Shown here one piece after another: positions 17,959 to 27,692 of a DNA stretch of 64,000 nt. Source of the DNA: Butyrivibrio proteoclasticus B316 (GTDB lineage Bacteria; Bacillota; Clostridia; Lachnospirales; Lachnospiraceae); NCBI RefSeq assembly GCF_000145035.1, contig NC_014387.1, positions 3,028,001 through 3,092,000 of the forward strand. Direction: 5' to 3'. A model generated the notes under the pieces. That model was not told where the DNA came from and did no database searches. It saw only the letters and a program-made list of their open reading frames with translations. Each line of letters begins with the position of its first letter. The first letter of the stretch is position 1. Made by a program: the position numbers and the translations under genes.

Positions 17959-18897
17959 TTACTTTTCTTTTCCAACAAGGAAATCCTGAACTGATGTTAC
18001 AGCATTTGCGCCGTCTGCGACAGCTGTGACGATCTGACGAAGTCTCTTTTTCCTGGAATCACCTGCAACAAAAATACCAGGTGCAGATGTTGCTCCATCT
18101 TCATTCGCAATTACGTAACCTTCTTCGTCACACTCTATCATATTTTCGAATAAATCTGTGGAAGGAACTATAGCGATAGCAACAAAAATTCCATAGACGT
18201 TAACGTCATTTGTTTCTTCGTTCTTAACGTTTTCCACAACAAGGTGAGTTACCTTATCTTCGCCCTTGATCTCTTTGACAACGCTGTCCCAGATAACCTC
18301 AACGTTATCAAGGCCGAACAGCTCTTCCTGTAATACCTTGGTAGCTCTGAGCTCATCTCTTCTGTGGATCAGGTATACCTTGCTACAGAATCTTGAAAGG
18401 AAGATAGCATCTTCAACAGCTACATCTCCGCCACCATTAACAGCTGTAACCTTTCCTCTATAGAAGGCTCCATCGCAGGTAGCGCAATATGATACGCCCT
18501 TGCCAATGAACTCTTCCTCTCCTGGAATCTGAAGCTTGGAATGATGAGCGCCTGTTGCAAGAATTACAGTATGTGTCTCAAACTCTCCATTATCTGTTAT
18601 AACCTTATAAACAGGAGCCTTTGTGTCAGACCCTTTTTCAACACACTCAACGGCTGTTACAGTTGCATTAACAAACTCTGCACCCTGTTTGTCAGCGTGC
18701 TCTCTGAATTTCATACCAAGATCAAATCCATTAACACCTGGAATTCCAAGATAATTATCTACCTCGTAAGTGTCGATGATCTGTCCGCCACTTACCGGAT
18801 TCTTTTCGATAATGATCATATTAAGTCCTGCTCTCTTAGCGTAAACAGCTGCTGAAAGGCCTGCAGGGCCTGAACCTATAATAACAAGATCGTACAT
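17959..18897 (-). CDS. trxB: Thioredoxin-disulfide reductase
   Basis: A 312-residue FAD/NADPH enzyme that reduces thioredoxin. The N-terminal FAD motif is GSGPAGLSAA, the redox pair is Cys138-Ala-Thr-Cys141 in SYCATCDGAFYRG, and the NADPH domain lies between them and the C-terminal FAD segment GIFVAGDSRKKRLRQI. The length matches the low-molecular-weight bacterial type. AAAGGAGGACAAT precedes the ATG. The gene appears monocistronic. A substrate other than thioredoxin cannot be excluded, as no trxA is adjacent. Confidence 0.92.
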   Translation of the reverse strand: MYDLVIIGSGPAGLSAAVYAKRAGLNMIIIEKNPVSGGQIIDTYEVDNYLGIPGVNGFDLGMKFREHADKQGAEFVNATVTAVECVEKGSDTKAPVYKVITDNGEFETHTVILATGAHHSKLQIPGEEEFIGKGVSYCATCDGAFYRGKVTAVNGGGDVAVEDAIFLSRFCSKVYLIHRRDELRATKVLQEELFGLDNVEVIWDSVVKEIKGEDKVTHLVVENVKNEETNDVNVYGIFVAIAIVPSTDLFENMIECDEEGYVIANEDGATSAPGIFVAGDSRKKRLRQIVTAVADGANAVTSVQDFLVGKEK

Positions 18898-18960
18898 ATT
18901 GTCCTCCTTTAGAAACGCATTTAATATAATAACAATTTAGATTGCATACAATTTAATTTT

Positions 18961-18988
18961 ATGATAGCACTTTCCGTTGTTTTGTAAA
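18961..18988 (-). promoter_or_regulatory. Predicted promoter of trxB
   Basis: TTTACA (18983-18988) and TATCAT (18961-18966) are separated by 16 bases on the minus strand, about 60 bases upstream of the trxB ATG. Confidence 0.45.
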
Positions 18989-19019
18989 TACCTAAATTAT
19001 AAAAAGATAATTAATTATG

Positions 19020-19742
19020 TTAAATCCAGCCACCATCAATGGTTATCACCTGTCCCGTCATATAAACCGGAGCATGTGCGACCTTTAGGACCAGCTCAGC
19101 TACTTCATCTGTACTTCCGAGTCTGTCCATAGGAATATCTTCTCTTAGTTCTTCCAAATCCTCTTCACTTAAATGCTGCCTGTTCATATCTGTATCGATC
19201 ACTCCACAGGCTATTGCATTAACACTGATATTACTGGGCGCAAGTTCTTTGGCAAGAGCTCTGGTAAAAGAATTAACGCCTCCCTTGGAAGCAGAATAGG
19301 CAACCTCACAGGATGCTCCTACGTTTCCCCACACAGAAGAAATGTTTATGATTCTTCCGCTCTGTTTCTGTACCATACGGGGAACAGCAAGCTTACATAT
19401 GTAAAAAAGCGAGTCAAGATTAGTGGACATTATATTCTTCCAATCAGATACATCCATATCCGTAAGGAGTCCAATCCACGCAACTCCGGCATTATTTATT
19501 ACAATATCAATATCATCAATCTGTGAAAATACCTCTCGAAGTGAATCATAATCACCAACATCGCATTTAAAAGTCTTAACCTTTATCCCGTTATCTTTTT
19601 CAAGGACACCGGCAAAAGCCTCTAAATCTTCTATATTATTCCTGCATAACAAAAACAAGTCATCGCCTTCTCTTGCAAAGGCGCCTGCTATAGCTTTCCC
19701 AATTCCTCTTGATGCGCCTGTTATCAGCACTTTTCTGTTCAT
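19020..19742 (-). CDS. Short-chain dehydrogenase/reductase, FabG-like
   Basis: A 240-residue NAD(P)-dependent reductase. The Rossmann glycine motif is GASRGIGKAIA (residues 7-17), NNAGVAW follows, the catalytic Ser is in INISSVWG, and the Tyr-Lys pair is in YSASKGG. It ends with the usual TGQVITIDGGWI. This is most like 3-oxoacyl-ACP reductases, but the FabG fold serves many substrates and no fatty-acid genes are adjacent, so the substrate is left open. GAGAGGT lies before the ATG. It stands alone, after the terminator of the CheY gene. Confidence 0.85.
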   Translation of the reverse strand: MNRKVLITGASRGIGKAIAGAFAREGDDLFLLCRNNIEDLEAFAGVLEKDNGIKVKTFKCDVGDYDSLREVFSQIDDIDIVINNAGVAWIGLLTDMDVSDWKNIMSTNLDSLFYICKLAVPRMVQKQSGRIINISSVWGNVGASCEVAYSASKGGVNSFTRALAKELAPSNISVNAIACGVIDTDMNRQHLSEEDLEELREDIPMDRLGSTDEVAELVLKVAHAPVYMTGQVITIDGGWI

Positions 19743-19797
19743 ATATCTGACCTCTCTATAACCTAAAGCGGAGCAACTTCTTGTTTAATCAAACATC

Positions 19798-19826
19798 AAA
19801 AGCCGGGGAGCGTCACTCCCCGGCTT
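19798..19826 (-). terminator. Rho-independent terminator after the cheY-like gene
   Basis: An 11-bp GC-rich stem, AAGCCGGGGAG with CTCCCCGGCTT, and a 5-base loop are followed by TTTTG on the minus strand, 21 bases after the stop. Confidence 0.85.
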
Positions 19827-19847
19827 CTATTGTCGCAAATATTTCCC

Positions 19848-20204
19848 TTATAAGCAATGCTGAAGTGCAGAAACTACACTTTCTTCCATAAATGGCTTTG
19901 TTATAAACTCCACTGCACCAAATTTAACTGCTTCTACCATTTTTTCTTTTTGCCCCGCCGCAGTTATCATTATGACCTTGGCATCAGGATCATATTTTCT
20001 TATAAGTTTAAGGGATTCTATCCCGTCAATTACAGGCATTGTTATATCCATTGTAACAATATCAGGCTGAAGCTTAATATACTGATCATACCCTTCCTGA
20101 CCATTGATTGCTTCGCCTACTACTTCGTACCCTGCTCTATCCAATATATCTTTTAACACTCTGCGAGATGTTCTGGAATCATCTACTATAAGTACCTTCT
20201 TCAT
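19848..20204 (-). CDS. CheY-like single-domain response regulator
   Basis: A 118-residue receiver domain with no output domain. The acidic pocket is Asp8-Asp9 (LIVDDS), the phosphorylation site is Asp53 (TMDITMP), and the switch residues are Thr81 and Lys103 (ITKPF). The start at 20204 has GGAGGGAAAAC upstream, so the ten extra residues of the longer frame are not used. It lies 39 bases after the CheX-like gene, which suggests that the two form a regulator and its phosphatase. The target may be the flagellar motor or another process; no kinase gene is in the window. Confidence 0.88.
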   Translation of the reverse strand: MKKVLIVDDSRTSRRVLKDILDRAGYEVVGEAINGQEGYDQYIKLQPDIVTMDITMPVIDGIESLKLIRKYDPDAKVIMITAAGQKEKMVEAVKFGAVEFITKPFMEESVVSALQHCL

Positions 20205-20243
20205 GTTTTCCCTCCGGCCTGAGATATAAAACACTAATCAGAT

Positions 20244-21131
20244 TTACCCTATACTGATATTATCTTCAAGTGCGCTCAATAAAAGAATCTCTCCACCACC
20301 TAAATGAACAGGCACAGCAACAATCAGTCCTCCCTTTGCCTCTGTGTATGTAACAGAAAACTCCGGCGGCTCAAGTTCAACTACTTTGCCATCTTTACTT
20401 CTCTCTGTAGCATAAAGGCCATTGATACAGTTGATAAATTCACAGGTTGCATCAAGAGCATCCTCTTCAGTTTCAATAAACTCTTCTTTAGTATATGAAA
20501 CCGCCAGCTTTTCGACATCCTGGTACTTACCGCATATAGCCACAAAGGCCTTCTCATCACCGTGAAACTTCTGATAACCTATAACTTCACTTCTAAAGGA
20601 TTCTGACTTATAAGCATTACCTATATACACATGGTTATCTATCAGTCTGTACATGGTCTTAACTGCCATAGAAACAATATCCCCATACTTAGAGAACTCC
20701 TCTCCCAGGAAAATAGGTACGATTCTGTCAATATCATTGGATTTAAGCTCTACAAGGTCAGTCCCTGTATATCCAAAGTCTCTCTGATACTGGAGTTCTG
20801 TATCCCCCACCTGTTCCATGGTAAGAAAATTCTCATCTACAAGTGCCTGAACGAATGCAAGATAATCATTTCCCTGAAGCTCCAAAAGCCTTCCAAGCTG
20901 ATTCTGAGTTAGATATCCCTTCTCAATAGCAATATCTCCAAACTTCATATCCATAGAAGCCTGAAGCGCATTTACCTGTTCTGCCTGAGCTATGGTCATA
21001 AGCTTTTCGGAAACAGCTATAACACCAAGCTTAGCCCTGTTGTTTTCCTGGACCTTATAAGCCTGTACGAGCTGCTGCTTGGTCAAAAGACCTTTCTCAA
21101 GCATATAATTGCCTAGTAATCTATCCAGCAT
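20244..21131 (-). CDS. CheX-like phosphatase domain with N-terminal helical repeats
   Basis: A 295-residue cytoplasmic protein. Residues 5-117 contain about four copies of a helical motif of the form LG-x4-EKG-x-LT-x2-QL-x4-x2-Q, at about 5-28, 37-58, 63-86 and 98-117. They resemble the N-terminal region of type II/IV secretion ATPases (MshEN-like). Residues ~140-295 resemble the CheX/CheC/FliY fold. The CheY-P phosphatase signature E-x2-N is present as Glu231 and Asn234 in CEFINCIN. GAGGGAAATTTA precedes the ATG at 21131. It is directly followed by a CheY-like gene, so it probably dephosphorylates that regulator. The N-terminal module may tether it to a nucleotide-bound partner; that is inference. 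Confidence 0.7.
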   Translation of the reverse strand: MLDRLLGNYMLEKGLLTKQQLVQAYKVQENNRAKLGVIAVSEKLMTIAQAEQVNALQASMDMKFGDIAIEKGYLTQNQLGRLLELQGNDYLAFVQALVDENFLTMEQVGDTELQYQRDFGYTGTDLVELKSNDIDRIVPIFLGEEFSKYGDIVSMAVKTMYRLIDNHVYIGNAYKSESFRSEVIGYQKFHGDEKAFVAICGKYQDVEKLAVSYTKEEFIETEEDALDATCEFINCINGLYATERSKDGKVVELEPPEFSVTYTEAKGGLIVAVPVHLGGGEILLLSALEDNISIG

Positions 21132-21172
21132 TAAATTTCCCTCGAGAGAAAAATAGCTTCTCAACAAAATGA

Positions 21173-21218
21173 AAACGGATATTAGTCTACATTATATATT
21201 TTAGACTAATATCCGTTT
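21173..21218 (-). terminator. Long hairpin downstream of the SseB-like gene
   Basis: A perfect 17-bp stem, left arm 21173-21189 and right arm 21202-21218, encloses a 12-base AT-rich loop. It lies 20 bases after the SseB-like stop and about 40 bases before the CheX-like start. The following TTTTCATTTTG on the minus strand fits a terminator. Confidence 0.75.
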
Positions 21219-21238
21219 ATAAACAAGCTAATTATAGT

Positions 21239-22543
21239 TTAGCTTTCTTTGTTCTCGTTCATGCGGGCCATTGCCTGATTAAGTGCCTTCTGCACAGCAA
21301 CTTCCTGTGAATCTGAGGCACTGCTTCCTGTAGTTCTGTTAACAGCTCCTGCCTGTGCCTTCATCTTGTCAGCCTGCTGTCCGGCAACCTCCAGCATCAT
21401 CATCCTGTCCTTGGGAAGAACAACACTCTGTCCTTCAGGATTGATGGTGATTCCGTCCTTATCACCCATGAATTTCAGAATATCCTGATATTTGAATACA
21501 GCGGCATTCCACTCAGATCCTCTAAGCTTCTTGCCAAATTCTATAGCATCTGTAAACACCGGAAGGAAATGCTTATCATCCTTGGTGTTGAGAACAAGAA
21601 ATTTAAACTTGGTATCTTTATTAAACTGCATTCTTCCGTCTTCAAGAACCTCTACAGGGCCTTCATGCTGCATAGGGATGATAAAGTTACTTGATCTTAT
21701 AAGAGCAAGCATTCTCATCTCTTTGGCTCTTACAACATCATCTCTCTTCTCATATTTAACCGGCCACCTGAGTTCTTCCATAAAATCAAGCATTGCAAAA
21801 TTAAGTGCCGGATTAACAGGATTCTTACCAAGGTCCTCGCTATTCCACTCGCCCGGAGCAGCTACAATCTCATTTCTCTTAAATCTAGCCCTGTATGCAC
21901 CGTTATCCACAATAATATTTTCAATACCGATGTAATAAAGATAATCAAAGAAGCCTCTCTTAACAGCAGATGTATCATCCGGATTCTCTACTTTGATCTC
22001 TCTTACCATAAGCCTTCTGAACTGCCTGGCAAAAATCTCTGCTGCCTTTTGGGCAAGCTCTTTTTCAAAATAGACATTTCCAAAACCGTGATCAATAAAA
22101 GGATATCCGGTAGTAGCATCATACAAAACATAGAGTATTTCTGCATCTCTTACCCTTGAAAGAAGCTCATTGTAAACCTTCCTGTGATTATTCTCAAATC
22201 CCGGAAGTGGAGCCTTTTTGTGGAATACCTCAAGTGCTGTCAACAGAAATAGAAGTTCCTGTCCTGATAAAAATCTCAGAGAATCCGGTGATAAATCCGC
22301 ATCATAGATCATCTCACCAATCTCATTTTTTCTCTCCTCAGATACTGTTTCAGGCATCTGTGGCGCCTCAAGCTCCGGTGCGTTTACCGGATTGAGCTTG
22401 GGAAATCCCGGCCATTCAAGATCTGCATGCGCATCCATTGCTGCCTGCATCTCTTTTTCCTTCTGAGCTGCTGCGCTGAGCTGTTCCTGTTCCTTGGCGC
22501 TCTCAGAAGCTTTTTTCCCTCCGAACAAATCAAATATACCCAT
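21239..22543 (-). CDS. SseB-like domain protein of unknown role
   Basis: A 434-residue cytoplasmic protein. The N-terminal ~50 residues are charged and helix-prone. A long middle region (~60-290) is unassigned. The segment from about 290 to 370 fits an SseB N-terminal-type domain (MQFNKDTKFKFLVLNTKDDK, then FTDAIEFGKKL). The C-terminal ~60 residues are Ala/Gln-rich. SseB-family proteins are linked to serine sensitivity in E. coli, but their biochemical role is unknown, and the large middle region here is not explained. It has its own terminator and is not clearly in an operon. Confidence 0.6.
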   Translation of the reverse strand: MGIFDLFGGKKASESAKEQEQLSAAAQKEKEMQAAMDAHADLEWPGFPKLNPVNAPELEAPQMPETVSEERKNEIGEMIYDADLSPDSLRFLSGQELLFLLTALEVFHKKAPLPGFENNHRKVYNELLSRVRDAEILYVLYDATTGYPFIDHGFGNVYFEKELAQKAAEIFARQFRRLMVREIKVENPDDTSAVKRGFFDYLYYIGIENIIVDNGAYRARFKRNEIVAAPGEWNSEDLGKNPVNPALNFAMLDFMEELRWPVKYEKRDDVVRAKEMRMLALIRSSNFIIPMQHEGPVEVLEDGRMQFNKDTKFKFLVLNTKDDKHFLPVFTDAIEFGKKLRGSEWNAAVFKYQDILKFMGDKDGITINPEGQSVVLPKDRMMMLEVAGQQADKMKAQAGAVNRTTGSSASDSQEVAVQKALNQAMARMNENKES

Positions 22544-22619
22544 TAAAATCCTCCTTGATTGTACATTTCAGCCTTCGCCCCGACGAATAGAAACTCTGAA
22601 ATGAACATTATTTTATATA

Positions 22620-23942
22620 TCAGCTCTCGTAAAAAACCTGCGATACAGCTGCAAGATACTCAGGGTCCTTACTTCCTGCTGTCTCATATGGAGAGTGCAT
22701 GGCAAGCTGTGCAAGGCCAATATCTACAGTATTGACAGCTACCTGAGTTGTTGAAATATTACCGAGTGTAGATCCTCCAGGCATATCCGAACGATTTGTA
22801 AAGCTCTGGTAAGGAACACCTGCTTTTTCACACATAATCTTAAAAGTAGCGGCTGAAACAGCATCTGTAGTATATCTCTGATTAGCATTGTACTTGATAA
22901 CTATTCCCTTATTCATAACCGGTCTGTTGACAGGGTCTGCCTTATCAAGGTTATTAGGATGAATAGCATGTGCATTATCAGCTGAAATCATAAAGCTCTG
23001 GGCAACAGCAGTGTAATACTGCTCATTGGTCCTTCCAAGACATTCATTGATCCTTGTGAGCGTATCCTTTAAAAATGTAGAAGCCGCACCCTGCTTGGTT
23101 CCGCTTCCAACCTCTTCATTATCAAACACGCAGTGAACTGCAACGTTTTCAGAATCAGCAGCATTAAGGAAGCCTTCGAAGGTAGTGTATACACACTCCT
23201 GATCATCAAGTCGTGAGCTTGCTATATATTCATCAGAAGCTCCCCATACTGTAGGTTTAACCCTGTTATATAAAAAGAGATCGTGACTATAGATATCGTC
23301 TTTTTTAACGCCTGCTGCCTTGGCAACTACATCAAAGAACTTATCCTTGGCACTGTCGTCACCGAAAATAGGAAGCATATCCTTCTGGGCGTTATACTTG
23401 TATCCGTCATTAGCTTCTCTGTTCATATGAATAGCAAGAGCAGGAAGCATCAAAAGATCCTTATCCACATTTACTAGCTTTGTTTCAGCCTTGCCGTTTT
23501 TGCCCTTAACAATCAGTCTTCCGGCTACGGATAGAGGTCTGTCAAACCATTCAGCACAGAGCATTCCGCCGTATTTCTCAACATTAAGCTTAATGTATGC
23601 CCCAGGAACCTCCATCTCAGGATTCTCTTTGATCTTAAAAGAAGGTGAATCACTGTGGCTGGCAATCATGTAAAAGCCTTTGAAATCCTTTTTAGGTACC
23701 CTGAAAGAGATGATTGAGGAATCGTTTCTGGTAACAAAATACTTGCCACCCTTGCCTTTACCTGCAGGAGCTATTTTCCACTCTTTAGCTTCATCAAGCT
23801 CTTCATAGCCTTCTGCAACAAGTCTCTTTTTGAGGTTGTCGATCACCTGAAAACATGTTGGGCTCTCATCAATGAAATTCAGCATTCTGGCTGTAATATC
23901 TTTATATGTATTATTAACTTTTGAACTTGTTTTCTTTGCCAT
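22620..23942 (-). CDS. M18 family aminopeptidase
   Basis: A 440-residue metallo-aminopeptidase of the aspartyl-aminopeptidase family. The metal-binding set is visible: His in IASHSDSPSFK, Asp in SSRLDDQEC, the Glu-Glu in FDNEEVGSGTKQGA, Asp/His in SADNAHAIHPN, and a late His in LAMHSPYETAGS. These proteins form dodecameric shells in the cytoplasm and trim N-terminal residues, often acidic ones. The length is normal. GAGAGGTATATT precedes the ATG. A weak hairpin (22564-22603) lies downstream with no U tract. The gene appears to stand alone. Confidence 0.9.
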   Translation of the reverse strand: MAKKTSSKVNNTYKDITARMLNFIDESPTCFQVIDNLKKRLVAEGYEELDEAKEWKIAPAGKGKGGKYFVTRNDSSIISFRVPKKDFKGFYMIASHSDSPSFKIKENPEMEVPGAYIKLNVEKYGGMLCAEWFDRPLSVAGRLIVKGKNGKAETKLVNVDKDLLMLPALAIHMNREANDGYKYNAQKDMLPIFGDDSAKDKFFDVVAKAAGVKKDDIYSHDLFLYNRVKPTVWGASDEYIASSRLDDQECVYTTFEGFLNAADSENVAVHCVFDNEEVGSGTKQGAASTFLKDTLTRINECLGRTNEQYYTAVAQSFMISADNAHAIHPNNLDKADPVNRPVMNKGIVIKYNANQRYTTDAVSAATFKIMCEKAGVPYQSFTNRSDMPGGSTLGNISTTQVAVNTVDIGLAQLAMHSPYETAGSKDPEYLAAVSQVFYES

Positions 23943-24021
23943 AATATACCTCTCAATCTGTACTCACCTATATTAATATTTACACCCTTTTAAGTCAATA
24001 AAATCCATTAAAACGCAAGTG

Positions 24022-26328
24022 TCAACCAAGTGTTGATTGATAAAGCACATATGCAGCTATTAAAGCGCATACAATGGCAAATAAAATTGAGCCTGAATTA
24101 AGCAGGGCTACCTTAGTCAGCTCTTTTGACGAAACCTCATTCTCAGCGTGCTCAATTCTGACATCTCTCTTGATCAAAGTATAAATGATCGACATAACTC
24201 CAAGAACACACATTACAATACAGAAAACTTTGTAGGCTTCCGGTGCCAACGGATAAAATATTGACGATGTCCCGTTTATAGCCATATGCATTATAATAGT
24301 AAGAACTACATTACCTGTCTTGATATATACATAGCCAAATATCAGTCCCAGAGCAAAAGCATAGAATATCTGGTAAAGATTGCAGTGGAATATTCCAAAG
24401 GCAAGTGCTGAATAAACTATAGCCACCACCTCACCATATTTACGTGTCCTGTCGATGATGATCTTTCTAAAAATCAGTTCTTCAAATATTGGTGCAAGGA
24501 CAGCAACCATGATGATGGTCAAAATACTCTCGCCTGTTAAAAGGCCCTCGATCAAATCGTTATTTGCTTGTCCCCCTGAAATGACAGATGCAAGCATATT
24601 GCTAAGATATCCAAGGCCTATATCTACAGGAAATATAATACATAAAGCTCTTAAATACTGCCCCTTTGTTATATTCCCTTTAATTTTGGAAACAGAATCA
24701 TTGGCAAATCTTGATACAAGCACGAACAAAGGAAATGCAATCAGGTATGATCCAACAATATTGGTTATAGTCAGGAAAGTTATACTCTCATAAATATCTA
24801 AAATGTCCTTGTGACCATTTGCCGCAACAATATTGGCAATAACATTTCCTATACTTCCCCCAAGTGAATTTGCTGCAAGTATAAATATCAGCAGGCCAAA
24901 TCCAATAACAGTATATGCCTTTTTAGCCTTGTCATAGTTAGCAAAATCATTGACAGACAGCGCCTTCTCTTTTACCGATGTGCCCTCCTGTCTATTTGTC
25001 TGGTCCTCTGCAGGTGATTCTTTACCTGTAATTGCTGAAACTATCTCTGCAAAAATACCCTTGGTTCCTTTTTTAAAGAGCCTGTTCTTGTACACTCTTC
25101 CTATGAGAATTGCCAGCATTACTGTAAAGAATATCAAAAGTGCAAGATACAATACATATTCAACAATTCCTATCCTTGCGCTGATAACATCACCCGGCAG
25201 GCAGAAAGCCGCTGTAAAAGGAATGATCCTGATAATTGTCATTCCCACCTTGGAATTATCAGTGAAAAGGGGTACATACATTGATACCAGAAATCCTGCA
25301 AGCATTGTCATAAGTGACATTGAATTTGTCTGAGACAGTTCTTCTGCTGTTGCCGCAAAAGAAGCGAACATGGCAGAAACAAAGCAGTAGAAAAGAAATG
25401 CCACCAAAAGTGCAATGACTGCGAGGATAACAAGCACAATGAAGTTTCCTGATACGCCTCCTTCAGGCATAGCTTCCATGAAAAGAGCTATGATATTCTT
25501 ATCGTTTTCTCCAATAATTCCTTTTATGGCAATGTCACTTATCACCAGACCACATGCGCCACAAATAATCCACACGCATAACTGTATCAGTGCCTCCAAA
25601 AAGGCGGCTGTGACCTTACCGAATATGATCCCCGAAGGTCCTGTCAGTGTGAGGATATATTCCATGAGCTTAGATGTTTTCTCAATGCTCACAACCTGGC
25701 CTATACTCTGACCATAGAATATTACAAGGAAATACAGGATCATCATTACAGCAAGCGGAGCCATATAAGCAAAAAGAGATAAATCCTGCTCATCTTCTGA
25801 GTTCTCAGCCTCAAGCTCTGTGATATTAAGATCACTTACAGCCATATCAAACTCATCCTCAGATATTCCGATACTGCTTATCTTGGCATCACTGATAGAT
25901 TTAGAGAAGGCTTCTGCAAAATCATCGGCATCTCCATTTCCCAAAGAACTCTCTTTTGGAATATAGACTACGAGCCTTGTGCCATCCTCATCTTCCGCAA
26001 TTTTCATAACAAGAGTAGCATCTGAATCTGACGCAATTTCTTCTGCACTCTTATCACTAGTCACAGTAATATCAAGATTGGGATACTTGCTCTGATGATT
26101 GCTTACAAAGCTATCTGTATCAATATCCAGTTTAGTTTCATTAACAATATATACTTTTTCAAGTTCTTCCATGGGAGAGTCATTATCAATCGCCCCGGAA
26201 AGAAGAAAATTAGAAACAATTACAGCAACAAAGATAACTAATCCGACAATGATTGTAGAAGGAATAAATTTAGCTCCTCTGATTGCCTGCTTTAAAGTAA
26301 ATTTACATATCTTAAGCCAGTTTTTCAT
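24022..26328 (-). CDS. ABC-2 type permease fused to a CPBP intramembrane protease
   Basis: A 768-residue membrane protein with two modules. The N-terminal ~420 residues are an ABC-2/NatB-like permease: one helix, a ~150-residue extracytoplasmic domain, then a bundle of helices. The C-terminal ~300 residues carry the three conserved motifs of CPBP (Abi/Rce1-like) proteases: EELIFR, FGIFH and HMAIN. The gene starts inside the stop of the preceding permease (ATGA overlap) and is third in an ATPase-permease-permease operon. Such transporters may export peptides or act in self-protection, with the protease maturing or destroying the peptide. That role is inferred. The fusion type occurs in other Firmicutes, so it is not an assembly artefact. 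Confidence 0.85.
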   Translation of the reverse strand: MKNWLKICKFTLKQAIRGAKFIPSTIIVGLVIFVAVIVSNFLLSGAIDNDSPMEELEKVYIVNETKLDIDTDSFVSNHQSKYPNLDITVTSDKSAEEIASDSDATLVMKIAEDEDGTRLVVYIPKESSLGNGDADDFAEAFSKSISDAKISSIGISEDEFDMAVSDLNITELEAENSEDEQDLSLFAYMAPLAVMMILYFLVIFYGQSIGQVVSIEKTSKLMEYILTLTGPSGIIFGKVTAAFLEALIQLCVWIICGACGLVISDIAIKGIIGENDKNIIALFMEAMPEGGVSGNFIVLVILAVIALLVAFLFYCFVSAMFASFAATAEELSQTNSMSLMTMLAGFLVSMYVPLFTDNSKVGMTIIRIIPFTAAFCLPGDVISARIGIVEYVLYLALLIFFTVMLAILIGRVYKNRLFKKGTKGIFAEIVSAITGKESPAEDQTNRQEGTSVKEKALSVNDFANYDKAKKAYTVIGFGLLIFILAANSLGGSIGNVIANIVAANGHKDILDIYESITFLTITNIVGSYLIAFPLFVLVSRFANDSVSKIKGNITKGQYLRALCIIFPVDIGLGYLSNMLASVISGGQANNDLIEGLLTGESILTIIMVAVLAPIFEELIFRKIIIDRTRKYGEVVAIVYSALAFGIFHCNLYQIFYAFALGLIFGYVYIKTGNVVLTIIMHMAINGTSSIFYPLAPEAYKVFCIVMCVLGVMSIIYTLIKRDVRIEHAENEVSSKELTKVALLNSGSILFAIVCALIAAYVLYQSTLG

Positions 26329-27692
26329 GCGATCACCTGCTTTTTCATAAGTGCTATTATGTCTTTAGCCTTAATACGTTTTCCCTGGAACAGAAGCATA
26401 GATTCATAAACTGCCCCCGCCAGTACAAAGGCTACAACTGCTGTGATTATAAGAACTACAAGAGCTATTATTCCTGTAGTCATTCCCACTTTTCCGGTAA
26501 GAATAAGCGCCGGAGTCAGAAAAGCTCCGGTCAGAGGGAAAATGGTACAGAAATTCTTAAAAGCTTCCAAGCCACTTGCATTAAGCATCATTATTATCAG
26601 GAACATATCTGCATAAAGGCAGATTACCATGATAAAGCTATAGAACTTTAAAGCCTCCTGAAGCTCCTCAAGTTTGGAAACACTTGCTCCTGTCAAAGCT
26701 CCGATGATCGTATAAAGAGCTATCCCTGCCACAAAATATAATACAACAATAACAAGCTTTGAAAACGTGATTGACTCCCACATTGATGAGATCACAACCA
26801 CATTATCTGATACGCTCTCAGAAGCTTTCTCGCCCGCTATCAGGAAAATACAAACAAACTGTGACAAAAAGTAACTTGAATAGGCTGCAAATGCCATTAT
26901 CACGCTCTCTAAAAGCCTTGCTGCAATTTTACCGGAGAGTAATGAAAGCGGCCTTGTTCCTGTCAAAAGATATTCAATAACTCTTGATGATTTCTCAGTT
27001 GCTATGGAAGTTGCAACATTACCAACTGACATGTTTATAAACATGAAAACAATCATAAGGCCTGCGATCAATATGAAATAATCATCATAACTGATCCTGC
27101 TTCCGCCTTCAGAAAAAGAGCCATCCTCATTGGCCTTCATGACAGTAATGCTTACTTCCTCAGAAAGATACTCATACTCCTCTTTACTGACATTCAGGTT
27201 CTTGAGCACCTCCTGTCTGTAGAATTCCTGATAATCTTCCTCGAAATATTCAAGCTCCTTATCACTTATCCCTGATTTAGATGAGTGAACAATCGTGATA
27301 TCAAACCCATCCTCACTGTCATATTCTGACTTTACAACAAGGTTATAGTGATCGTTTTCGTTTTTAAGCTTGTCGACAGCATCTGAATAAGAAATCTCAC
27401 TATCTGTAACAAAAGTAACATCTTTATATTTCTCTTTATCGCCAAAAAGATCATAATTCACGGATAAACCTGTCTCATCATAGACATATACAGTTTCTAT
27501 GGCTGATCTTATTGCTTCATTATCGGCATTATCATCGCCTTTTATTTTTCCTATTATCAGAATTATTGGCATTGTAAAAAATGCCATTGCACATAGTATT
27601 GCAACGAAGACCTTAAAGCCTGTCTTTTGAATGCCTGTAATAAATTCAAACATAAAGACCTGCTTAAAGCCTCTGAATTCACTTTTATTCAC
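26325..27692 (-). CDS. ABC-2 type transporter permease (NatB-like)
   Basis: A 455-residue membrane protein with the ABC-2 layout: a first helix at about 25-50, a large extracytoplasmic domain to about residue 200, then a group of helices. The segment YLLTGTRPLSLLSGKIAARLLE fits the coupling region after the second helix seen in NatB/YhaP-type permeases. It overlaps the ATPase gene by 8 bases and the next permease by 4, so the three are translationally coupled. It probably forms a heterodimer with the CPBP-fused permease. The substrate is unknown; sodium, antimicrobial peptides or lipids are all seen in this family. Confidence 0.85.
   Translation of the reverse strand: MNKSEFRGFKQVFMFEFITGIQKTGFKVFVAILCAMAFFTMPIILIIGKIKGDDNADNEAIRSAIETVYVYDETGLSVNYDLFGDKEKYKDVTFVTDSEISYSDAVDKLKNENDHYNLVVKSEYDSEDGFDITIVHSSKSGISDKELEYFEEDYQEFYRQEVLKNLNVSKEEYEYLSEEVSITVMKANEDGSFSEGGSRISYDDYFILIAGLMIVFMFINMSVGNVATSIATEKSSRVIEYLLTGTRPLSLLSGKIAARLLESVIMAFAAYSSYFLSQFVCIFLIAGEKASESVSDNVVVISSMWESITFSKLVIVVLYFVAGIALYTIIGALTGASVSKLEELQEALKFYSFIMVICLYADMFLIIMMLNASGLEAFKNFCTIFPLTGAFLTPALILTGKVGMTTGIIALVVLIITAVVAFVLAGAVYESMLLFQGKRIKAKDIIALMKKQVIA

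Noticed and set aside
22564..22603. Hairpin after the M18 aminopeptidase gene as a terminator
   Set aside because: The 8-bp stem has a long loop and no U tract on either strand, so it is listed only in passing.
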